Source of the DNA: Ctena decussata
Lineage: Eukaryota > Mollusca > Bivalvia > Lucinida > Lucinidae
DNA length: 64,000 bases
NCBI GenBank assembly: GCA_963989385.1
Contig: OZ022503.1
Span: 92,514,638-92,578,637, forward strand
Direction of reading: 5' to 3'
The notes below the pieces were generated by a model. The model had not been told where the DNA came from and made no database searches. It saw nothing but the letters and a program-made list of their open reading frames with translations. This document shows, piece after piece, positions 1 to 12,300 of the stretch; the stretch's first letter is position 1; each line of letters opens with the position of its first letter. A program made the translations under genes and the position numbers.

Positions 1-310
1 AAGCTTTAAGCTCCAGGGGTGATGACTTACTCCCCTGACCTGTTTGAGTTTCCTTCCTTTTCAAAATAGTTTCTTCGCTAAGCTATGTTTGCTAAAGGAG
101 ACAGTTAAATTGTGTCTCGAATTAAGATATCATGGCAGGAAAATGCTACTTTGCAGGCTTGCCCTGGCTGGGATTTTGCTGTCTATATGAGACTGAGTTG
201 CAAATTTAAGCGCAAAATTTGGAAACTTGTGTAAGTTCCAAGGGTATTTCTGTTGTTCCTTTTCTTGAGGAAACATCGGTCAGTGCATGATGCATCCTTT
301 CTTTTTACAG

Positions 311-3300
311 GTTGATGATAAATATATCCCACACACAGGCGAGCACGATTTCACCACAGGGAAGAAATATCCGCTTTTTACATACAGCATTTGATAGTAC
401 TGGAGACAGCTTCATAGCTGGTGATCATCAAGGAAATGTCTTTGTCTTTGACTTGGCAAAAAACAGGTAAATAAAGACAGAGTACCCCTTCTGAAACAAT
501 CCCAAAAATCAAGAACTACCTTATAAGATAGATCTGAATTTTTAGGCTTGTTTTAGAAGGGAAAACTCCACATCAAAGCAGAATTTCAAAGTACATGTAC
601 AGTCAAAATACAGTCAAATCTGTCTAAAGTCAGCACCCTGGGGCTTAATACATGTCAATTTAAACTGAAAATGCTACTTTGGGATATGAAGTTTTGGACT
701 TTTAAGACAAGTTTTTGCTTAATAGAGGTGGTCCTAAGAAGGGTTTGACTGATACTGGTTTAGGTATTTGGGGTCATTCTAGGGATGGAAAAACACTGTT
801 TTATAGTCGGATAAATACAGCAAGGTTTTGAAATTTCATACATTTCATCTGTCAGAAAAATCTATGAAAAAATATTGGGCTTCATCTTCCATTTTGGAAG
901 TCACAAAGTTTTTTCCCCCTTTGTCAAAATGGTGGAAAGACATGGTGGTGTACATGTTGACCTTACACAGTACTGTAGCTGCTGTTACACAATGTTCTGC
1001 CACACTTGTGTCCCTACTTCTACACATGTTAATTGCCTCCAAACATTTTACTTTGTTGTATTATTTAGGTTTTCTCTGGTGCAGAAGTGTGGTGTACCAT
1101 GTACAGCTATAGCCTACAGTCTGAGAAGGAAGACAGAATATCTCATAGCTCTCTCAGATTACTCCCTCAAATGCTTTGACACAGGTGAAATAAGATTTTT
1201 TTTTCTTTGTAACAAAAAGTTGTATTTTTCTAGAAGGAATTTTCTATATGAAAGTTTCAAACCCATGCAAAGAGCATTGATAATATACATTTGACTTTAC
1301 AAATTAAGGATAAATATCACTACCGTTTCCATCTCAATTCTTTAAAAGCGTTATACATTCTGTGTTCTGGCACTTTTTATAGCTACGCTTCCATGGGATG
1401 GAAGTTTCCATGTAGGTTTGAGATGTGTATTTGTAACATTTACCAGTTGTATTCTGAGGAAGAACAAAGTATCCTATAGGTCGGTCGCGCTATAGTGGCA
1501 ATGTTTTGTTTACATTTTTAATGTCAACAGTACCTGTACTATCATTACGGTGCAGTTCATGTACCTTATGACCTATGGTCATAATGGCACATTACGGTTA
1601 ACTGGCAGTTCTAATTTATCTAAATGACACTTTTTGAAAGCTTAAAGACAGGAACTGTCTCTAGTTTAAGAATATCATTGATAACAAAATTGATAGTAAC
1701 AAAATTATTCAAATTTATTCTTTCATTCCCGTGAGTTGGATAAGCTGAACTCTGCTATATAGCCAATCAGTCACCAAATCAAAATAAACACAAAACAATA
1801 ACATTGCCAACTTATCGCGACCGGGCTATAGGTAGTAATAGCATGATGTAAGGCTGTGTGTGTTGTTGATAATCCATGTTTACTTGAGTAATACCTGTCT
1901 CACAACATACACCAGTTTAAATAAGCATACCTAGAGAATCAGCAATAATTAACAGCTAAAGACACATAGAGTTTATCTGGTTTTTTTTGTTTTTATGCCC
2001 CCGAAGGAACTTCGGGTGGCATATTAAAATCGCACCGTCCGTCCGTCAGTCCGTCCGTCCGTCTTTCCGTCCGTCCGTTACAAATCATGTCTCAGCTATA
2101 ACTTTAAAACTACTGCAGCAAATTTCATGAAACTTCACAGATAGATAAAAGATAATGTGAAGGTGTGTCGCGCACAAGACTTAGGTCCCTACGCCCAAGG
2201 TCAAGGCCACAATTGGGTCAGAGGTCAAATTGTGTCTTAAAATCGTGTCTCAGCGATAACTTAAAAACTGCTGAAGCAAATGTGATGAAACTTTACAGAT
2301 AGATAAAGCAAAATAAGAAGGTGTGTCGCACACAAGACTTAGGTCCCAACGCCCAAGGTCAAGGCCACGGTTGGGTCAGAGGTCAAATTGTGTCTCAAAA
2401 TCGTGTCTCAGCAATAACTTATAAACTACTGAAGCAAATTGAATGAAACTTCACACAAAGATGAAGCATAATGAGAAGGTGTGTCACACATAAGATTTAG
2501 GTTACCATGTTCTAGGTCAAGGTCACAATTGGGGTCAAAGGTCAAATCTTGCCTCTGCGATAACTTGAAACCTGCTGAAGCTACTTTCATCAAACTTCAC
2601 AGAAAGGTAAACCATAATGAGGAGGTGTTTTAAACACAATATTTATGATCCCAAATCAAAGGTCAAGGTCACAATCTGGGGTGAGAGGTCAAATCATGTC
2701 TCGGCAATTTCTCAGAAAAGTACCAAAGCAAACATTACAGAAGGATAAAGCCTACTGAGAAAATCTGCCATTCACAATACATACATTTCCAAATCCAAGG
2801 TCAAGGTCATAGCCAGAGGTCAAAGGTCAACTCATTTATCCTCATCACTTACAAACTACTGAATCAAACTTCATTAATTTTCAGGGAAAGGTAAAAAATG
2901 AAAAGTAAGACAAATGAGAATGTATGTCATGTGCAAGACTCAGTTGTCACGCTCAAGGTCAAGGTCACAACCAGGACTCAAAGGGGCCTTCGGGGGCATT
3001 CGTTACACACTGTAACATTTCTTGTTGTTTTTTTTTTTTTTTCTTTTTTTGTCATTTACATATCTCACCAAGTAATATTTGTGGAGCAAATTACAATTTA
3101 TTTTACAAAATAATGGAAAATACAGTATGAATATAATGGAGACATTGCATGTGGCCAAAGATGGCACAGGTCTGTATGAATATTAAAGACAACACATACA
3201 AATTATTGGCTTAATTAATGCACACTCAGATTGCTTCTACTGTTTTAATACCAGCCCAGTAGCTGTAGCTCAGTTTTAGAGGGTCTGCTTTGGGAATTGG

Positions 3301-6300
3301 AGGTCGTGAGTTCAAATCAAAGGCGTGAAAAATGGTATTGTGAGCTCCCTAGGTTGATGCTTGCCTACAAAAAGTGTTCATAAGTCATCAGGTAGACATA
3401 ATTTGTTAGTGGATACCTTTTTAGTTGCAATAAAAGATCTACAGAACTTATGTTGTCTGTTTCTTATATGTGACATTAGATAAAGCTTCTTCATCTTTAA
3501 ATAAATTCAGCTGTGAACTGCTTACAGATACAAAGGAGATGGTAGCCTGGATGAAGGGTCATGAGTCAGCAATACACAGCCTGTCAGTACATGCCTCAGG
3601 TCGTTACGCCCTCACTACCTCAGCTGACACTGCACAGTTATGGGACCTGGATACTTTCCAGAGGAAGAGAAAGCTGAGTATTAAAGAAGATGTTGGTATT
3701 CTACAAGTGAGTAACTTATGTAATTACAGATAAGGATGTGTGGGCGAATGGGTGTAAGCTGGGGCCCGTGGAGGATGGAGGAGAGGGGTGTATGATTATT
3801 CTTGAGATAATTTCTTTTCATTAATCCTACAAGATATTTGGTTACAATTGCTGTTAAATACATGTGGCCCTTGAATAACAGTGACAGCATAAGAAGGTTT
3901 GCAGAGAACTTTTGATTACATACATTTTGGTTTTCTCCACAAAAACATCTGAAGTTCAAATATTGGTGAAACTGATTCTCTTGTAAGGTCTCAACATACA
4001 TGCATGTTTTTGCACTATACATGAAAATGAGTGAAAATCAAACACTAAATTTTCATTTCAAAACTTTTGGTTTATCTTGAGTTCTATACAATCTGCTGTA
4101 CAAAGAAGGTTGAAAGTTTTGAATAATTATGATTTCAGGTGTTTTTCTTGCCTTTGAGTAACACAATAATCACTGGTTTCCGAGATGACACAATATTTGC
4201 GTGGGAGTCAGACAGCCTTACCTGCAAATATCAACTGCCAGTTCCACCTGGGAAGACTCCCCATTACAAGACTTTTGCTGCAACCAGGTAAGGTTTAGCA
4301 TATTTTATCATACATAATTGCCTCTTTTCTAATTTATGTAAATCTTCTCAAGAAGTTTCATTTTTGCCAAAGGAGGTCTTCAGCATATATATGAAGTTAA
4401 AAAAAAAATGTTTCAAGTCTTGTAACAATGGTCTCCAAAAGGCTTGGGAAAACAAAAGAAACATTGTATAATTACTATAGTCTTTAAAATATTACAGTAT
4501 TATTCAGCAACTGCGTGATGCCTTAAAACTGACTTGCAGTAAAGTCTCTTAAGCAGCTCATAAAAGAATATATAACCAAAGAGAAGCAGTTTAAATCCTA
4601 AGAAATTAGTAGTATCTTCAATGACATTGACAGTGATTTACTAGCGCTAACACATTCACAATGAGTGATCATGGCAAACATACAAACATATGATAATAAC
4701 TAAGTATATAAATCTGTAACATTTTGTCTCTTTCAAAGTATTGATTGACTCTAACAGTGATAAGCAGCATCTTGAGGCCTGTGCAAACTCTGTTTAAACG
4801 CAATCGATGTTGATCTTTGATAGCTTTTTGCAACTCCTGACATTTCAGAGATGGCAGAATTCTAGCAGCTGGAGGGAGAACAAGATTTATACACCTTTGG
4901 GCATTAGACACAAGAAAACTTCTGCGAATTATAGAGTTACCTGAGAAAGTGACATCTGTCAAACAGCTCCTGTTCTTACCAGACAACTTTGATGGAGGGG
5001 CAAGTCAGGTGATACAGTTTACTCTTGTTAACTCAAACACTGGTACCTTAAAGTACACTCTATATCAAAGAATACTTTTGGACACATTTACTTTTTTTGC
5101 TACATATTTCAACTCCAGTTATCTCAAACTACTGATATCTCAAAGTAATTTTTCTGTGACCAGAAAATTTACTGAGATATCATAAGTTTGAGATCAACTT
5201 CAACTTTGAGATATTGAGAGTTAACTGTATATAGAATCTTATTAAGCTCTGATAACTTTAATGAAGGAGCAAGCCAGGTGGTGTATCCAATCATTACTAA
5301 GTTCTAGAGATAGGACAGTCTTGAGTAAATAATCTTTGAGGTCCTGAGTGTTTGGTAGATGTATATCTGCCTCAGAAACAAGATCACTCATGTGTCTACA
5401 GAAGTATATCATTATTGTATCTCAATTTCAATATTTGTTTAAGGGTTCTTAAAATGATTTTGAAAAAGTGGGGTCACATTCATTAGAGTTGGAAAAATGA
5501 GATCACTTTCATTGCAACTGTTATTGTGCAACCATTATTGGGTATCTTAAATCCATGTTGAGCGCAAGTAAATTTCAAAATGAATCAAACTTAACATAAA
5601 TTAATTTATGTTTTGATCTTCAATAGCAACTTTGTGACAAAAATTGAGGCATTTAGAAAATATGAATGCCCAGTCCCACCTGCTGATATGATTAATACAT
5701 ATTGGACAGTCTGATCAGGATGTACAACGTAAGTCCAGCTACTGTTTAGACCATGAAGATTTTAAACAGCAAACTGAGCAGATGTGTGCAGGCTGTCCTG
5801 AGCATGTGCTATGAGCATAACATTTCTCATTCTCCCTATCTTTCTTCAGGTGCTAGGTGTATTGTGCCAAGATGGTATCAGCAGATTCATCAATATTCAC
5901 ACCTGCAAGCTTCTCTTTGACATTGGAGAGGTCACAAATAAGGTCAACAATGTCTCAGTCAGTCCTAACGGCAGATATGTGATTACAGTAAATGAGGATG
6001 GTACTATGGGTGTTTATAATCTACAGACACTCTCAGCTGAAATTAATAAGGTGAGAATAGTTAGTCCTTTTCAGTAAACTGTAAAAACACTTTGAATAAC
6101 TCCAGATTAAAAAGGCTTTTGCTGACACTTCTGAGCTGATAACTGTCATTCTTCTTAAAAATGTATAGTAGCTCTTCATCAGAACCACATTGGTGAGACA
6201 GTTTTAATGAGGAGCCACATGTTTTATGAAAGTGGTATAAATATTCTTCCTGACCAGGTGCTTGTATATAGACATGACCTGATATGTACACTGTGAACAT

Positions 6301-9300
6301 TGAAATGATCGAAAGAGTTCAGCACTGAGACAGTTCAGTATGGGAAGACTGTTCTGCCTGTATTGATAGGAAAGTAGTTGAAAATACTGCATTTAAGGTA
6401 TTTTTAAAGATATTGAAAAGTGTCTCAGTTTGCACCATTATATCTAAAGCCTTCATTCAGTTTAACGTGCAGGTAGCTCAAGTGTATGTTGTTTTGTTGG
6501 TAAATTTGCCAACATTAAATCTTATCTATTTTCTTAGCTTACCTGTTCACCAGTGTAAAGAAAAGGTGTATGGGTACAAATACATGTTTTCCAGCCATTT
6601 TTTTGAAGTTAGACAACTTTTGTGACTTCCTGTGTGCTTCCCTGGATGGCAATGCTCTTCCAAACAGGTGTCTTCTATTAACCCTTAAAGCGCCAAGAAG
6701 CAGACGACAAAATTTATGTCTGCAGAATTTCAAAAAATGTCTCGTCCAAGCAATATCATATTGAGAATTTGAACTCTAGAGGGCAAACAGTGTAGATTCA
6801 GATGAGGTGGCTCATTATGAGCCACCTCATCTGGATCTACACTTTTTGCCAATTCAACAGTTTTAAATTTTGGCGCTTTAAGGGTTAAAGGAAGGAATTT
6901 GCTCCTATAAAAAAAACAAATTCTTCCCTCTTAATATTAACATTTGTGGAAAAGGGGTGCAAAAATGAAAATGGTAGAGTTTATTCTCCTGAAAATGTAC
7001 TAATTCATCTTAAGTGCCACAAAAATTGATGGTTGCCAAAAGATATTTTCTACTAAAATGTTATTGACTATAGTTCAATACTCTTTCTGTTGTATTTCAG
7101 CCACCTGCTCCTTTAGTGAAGGTTGTCACAGGGAATAAGATGTCAGATACTCTTGAGTCAGACAAACCCTGGAAAGGGACACACGCCAGAAGGGCCAGAC
7201 CTAGTACAGCCCCAGCAAGGGGCAAAGAAAACAGAGGAGGACCTGCAGAAAAAGAGTGGGGAGAGGTGCTGATTTCATAATATTTAAAGTTGTGCCATAA
7301 TAAACATAGCTTACCATCTATATGAAGAGCAAAAACTTTTTTTGACCTGCACATTTGTCTTCACTCTTAACTTTGTAGAGCCTATTATAAAGGATCCATA
7401 TAATAGTTGTTGCAAGCAGAAACCACACTTATAAAACTGCACTGATGCGCACATTCTTTCCTTTGTCTTGACATGTTAATGAGTTTTATGTCTATGTTTG
7501 GTCTCATTATTAACCAGACTTGTCCATCTTTATCATTTGGATGAGTCCATTTTCAGTTTTAAGGGTTTCTAGTGGAAGTTACGCTTTTCATTGTATTTGC
7601 ATAAAAATCCCTGTAAGCAAACAGTGTTGACCCTGATCAAATGTCTGAACTAGGTCTGCAATGTTGCATATGTCTCAAAAACAGGTTTTCAGTCTGAAAA
7701 GGGTAAAAATGTATCTTCTGCCTATTAAAGTTGTATTTTCATCTGCTTGAGTGTGCTTAATGAAATTATCATTGTCTTAAATAATGTGATAGGATTTTCT
7801 TCCAGAAGGGGTAGGAGCATGGGAGTGAGGGAAGGGGGAAATGAATATAATTGAGCCGTGACACGACAAAACCAACATTGTGGTTGTGCGGCCAGTGCAC
7901 ACTCAGATCAGTTTGGACATCCATCCAGTCTGATCAGACCCTTCGCTAAGCACTTAAAGGGTAGCTGAGGGTCTAAGCTACCGCCATGCGGACAGTGAAC
8001 ACTCTGATCAGACTGGATGGATGCCCAGGCTGATCTGAGTCTGCGCTGGGCGCACAACCACATTGTTGGTTTTGTCATGTCGCGGCTCATATTTATTGGT
8101 TTAAAACTGTCCTAACTTTAACATGTTTAAGCCTCAATGTATTGTGTGGTTATAAGTGATGAACAGTGAGCTGTACTGGAATATACTACACAACAATGTA
8201 GGTCCAGATTAAAGGGGACAAAGTTGATGTTAAAAGATGTTTTTCTTATTTCTCCATAAAAACATGCATTGTGGATACTCATTTGAATGGTCATGGCAAG
8301 ACTGTTTGATTGTGAGCCACAGCATATATTTTTATTGAGAACAGAAATATTAACTTGTCATGAAAATCCCTACTTATTGGATTTCTGTGGTATTATCCTG
8401 CTGAGGCAGTTTAATTTATGTTGTATCAAATATACACTGAATTTACCTGAGTTCATCCAGACTTTTGGTATAAGTTTCCAATTTAAATGTGATGTGACTG
8501 ACTGAAATAACAGTTTTCCTGTTTAAACTTTCAGAAAGATCTGCCAGATGGTCTCAACATGGAAAGATTGCAAGCAATTTTAAAAGGCTATCATGAATAT
8601 CCTGCAAAATATAGGTGAGACTATGGACTAGTTTTTAAAGAGTCAGTAGAAAGAGGGTTGTGGATGCTTATCTGGGATAGCTTTCATTTGTTTGTTGTTG
8701 TTTATTTTTTAAAAAGAAAAAAATACATGAGAGATCATACAGCATGCTTGTAGAGAAATACGAGTCATCTTCACTCATAATACAAACTGCATTAGACTTC
8801 TCATTGAAATTCTCTTTATCAAGGTTGTTGTGTATTCTAGAACAATACTGTTAATGAAAGTATGTTTCATAAATATATATCAGTAGCCTTCTTTATAAAG
8901 AACTTATGTGCCACACATACACCTGCCATAATGGTTTAAAATGACCAAATGCAGTATCAAAATAAAGAGAAGGAAAACATAAATACCCACATCATGAATG
9001 TTTAAGCTGAAAAACGTAGTCACGGGGGAAAAATGAGTTGTAACTATAACTTGCTCTAGATAAGATGAGAATTGCACTACAATTCTGAGATATTTCTGTC
9101 TGCCAGTAAGTGATTCTAATATCTTACAATTGGTGGTTATGAGGAGAAGCACAAAAAAGTTAATTTTCTATTCCATGATGCTCTGTATCTCACATACATG
9201 TACATATGTCAGTGCATTGTTCTACCCATTGCTTTCCAGAATGTTCATTTGGCGTTCTATCTTGAGATTACCAGAAAACCACACAGCCTATGCTGCATTG

Positions 9301-12300
9301 GTGGACAAAGGTACTCACCCTGCATTTGATAAGCTCAATGAGGAATATCCCATCAAAAGTAGAAGACTTTTACGCATTTTACAAAGGTAAGCTTATATTG
9401 TTTTTATCAAAACACGTCTGTTTAGATAGAGAGTTGAGAAAATATGTAGAAACGAATTTATATATCCCCAAGGAAAAACTGGTCTTTAGCTCGCCTGATC
9501 AAAGTTCAGGAAGAGCTTTTGTACTACCCTCTGCGTCAGCGTTGGCGTCGGAGTTGGCAAAATGTTAAAGTTTTACGTTAAAGTTTTTAAGATCTCATAG
9601 TTTCTAAACCCTTAGATCAATTTGAATTATATTTGATATGATGATAGATATTGGTCCATTATTTTCTTCAAGACCATTCCCACCCCTGGTCATGACCCAT
9701 AGGTCAAGGTCATGGACTTAGAAATTTTATGTTTAAGTTTTACGTTAAAGTTATTAAGGTATTTAGATACACAATAACTCTGTATCGACTTATTAAAACA
9801 CATAACAGAGTTATTATTCATGGTGAATCAATCAACTATGGAATATATACACACTTACAATGCCTACCATAAAGATCCTAAGTTTTCGGGCAGGTACGTC
9901 TGTATAAACAGTGGAAACCGTGATCAGACTGTTCCTTAGGAACCAGAATGATCAAGGTCTTTACAATTTCAATTCCATCTGCGCATTTTTGAGGCATTAC
10001 TCTATGGTAGACCCGGAACAACAGGAAAATAAATAACAGGGCAAGGACCGGCTGTGTTTGCAGCAGGTGCAGTATTTGGACAGTCTTTTTTGGGGATATT
10101 TTTGAACTTAAACATTGTTTTTCTAGGAAACAAAACGGTGAAATGTTTGTTTTTTTGTTTTATTCTGTATCATACAATGTAAGTTTTACTAAAACAATAT
10201 GCATAAGCATGCCCCATCGATTGAATATATTCTTCATGACCTTTTTCATGAAATTCAATTTTCTTGCATTTTTTAAAAAAATGTAAAAATATACTTATAA
10301 TCAAGATAATTGCAATTTTTCTTACCAGTCTGTTTCAAATACCCTATATTAAAGATTATATGATTTGCAGAAATGAAAGTGCATCTTTGTGCTAGAGACA
10401 TGAATTTTAATGGAAAATGTATAAAAAAAAGTATGTATAAATACAAAAGTTTGTTTTTTAGGAAAACAAAACGGTGAAAAATTTTCTTTTCTTATCCAAA
10501 TGTTTTATAGCCTTTTGGGTTATTCAGCTGGTATAATGAAATGAATGCCCCACCAATATCTTTATTCACCATTCGTCTACCTTAAGATCTGATAGTTTGT
10601 AAACCTTAAAATTGATTTAAAGTATATTTGGTATGATGATAGATATTGGTCCAAAATTTTATGCAAAGCCATCCCCACCCCTGCTCATGACCTATAGGTC
10701 AAGGTCATGGACTTGGAAATTTTATATTAAAGTTTTACGTTAAAGTTTTGAAGATCTCATAGTTTGTAAACCTTTTAATCAATTTAAATTATATTTGATA
10801 TGATGATAGATATTGGTCTGAAATTTTATTCTGCAGTATCCCCACCCCTGCACATGACATTTAGGTCAAGGTCACGGACATAGAGTTTTCTGTTAAAGTT
10901 TTTAAGATCTCAGAGTTCCTAAACCCTATAATCAATCTGAATTATAATTGGTATGATAATAGATATTGGTCTGAAATTTTTTTCAACCACATCTCCACCC
11001 CTGGACATGACCTATAGGTCAAGGTCACAGACTTAGCAGTTTTATGTTTATTTTCTTCAGATGTCATAGTTTCCAAACCATTTGATCTTTTTGAATTATA
11101 TTTGGTTTAACGATAGATATTAGTTGGAAATTTTATTTAGTCGCATCCGCACCCCTGGATATGACCTATAGGTCAAGGTCACAGACTTAGCAATTTTATG
11201 TTGAAGTTTTACAATAAAGTTCTTTAAGCTCTCATACTTTCTAAACCCTTTGATCAATTTGACTTATATTTGTTTTGATGATAGATATTGGTTAGAAATT
11301 TTATTCAACTGCATCACCATCCCTGCATTTGACCTATAGGTCAGGATCATGGACTTAGAGAAATTTTGTGTTAACGTTTTATGTCAAAGTCTTTGAAATC
11401 TTATAGCTTCTAAACCCTTTGATGGATTTGAATTATATTTGGTATGATGATAGATATTGATTGGAAATTTTACTCAGCACCATCCCCACCCCTAAGAAAC
11501 AAATACTAGCACTTGAAGATGGACAAGCGCAGGTTCAGGCGAGCTGTCCTGTCTGGTAACAGGTCTTGTTACGTATAGGAGTATACTGTTCTCAGCCTGT
11601 TCATCAGTAAGAAATTGTATATGATTCCATCATTATGGTCAAGATTTTGGACTCTGAATTTTTCTAGGATTTGAATGAAATTTGAAAATCAGATTTATGT
11701 GGACTAAATGTGGGTCAGGTTGAACATAGGGGCCATACATAAGTTTCAAATGAATTGTGCTCCTTTCAAAGCTTAGCAATATGATTACTTTGAAGAGCAC
11801 ACAAACAGATTCATTTTTTGCTCCCTTCTCAACGAGGGTCAACTCTTAAAGGGAAGAATTTGCTTCGGTAGGAGTAAACTCTCTGTTAAGAGTAGACTCC
11901 TCTTTGAGAAGCCTTCCTTGTCCAGAGAAGCAAACAGGAGGTTTCAATAAGTAAAAATAGATGTTTATGCTGTTATTGGGGTAGCTGAATGACCATCTCT
12001 TTGGGAAAGAGCTGCTCATTTGGTTTACTGTGCGTGTCTTTCGTAAACTTGTGTCACTTTCTGTATGTATGTGCTTCTTTCCCTATTGGTTTTGAGAGCG
12101 GAATGTGGGATTTGATTGTATTAATTCCTGATGATTGTCCATCTTTTTACTTTTCAAAAGTTGTTCTGCTTGGTAAAAATAAGGATAAAACATGGAGCTG
12201 TTCTTATTCATTTTAAAGGAAGATCACATGTTTTCTTGTCTTTACATGATTCTGTCAGCCCTAGCTAACTGGTCACCAATATTTGGAGAGACACAGTACC

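Noticed and set aside
1..9386. Possibility that TBC1D31 is a processed or broken pseudogene
   Set aside because: All 22 exons have splice sites, matching phases and no internal stop in the spliced reading; introns are retained.
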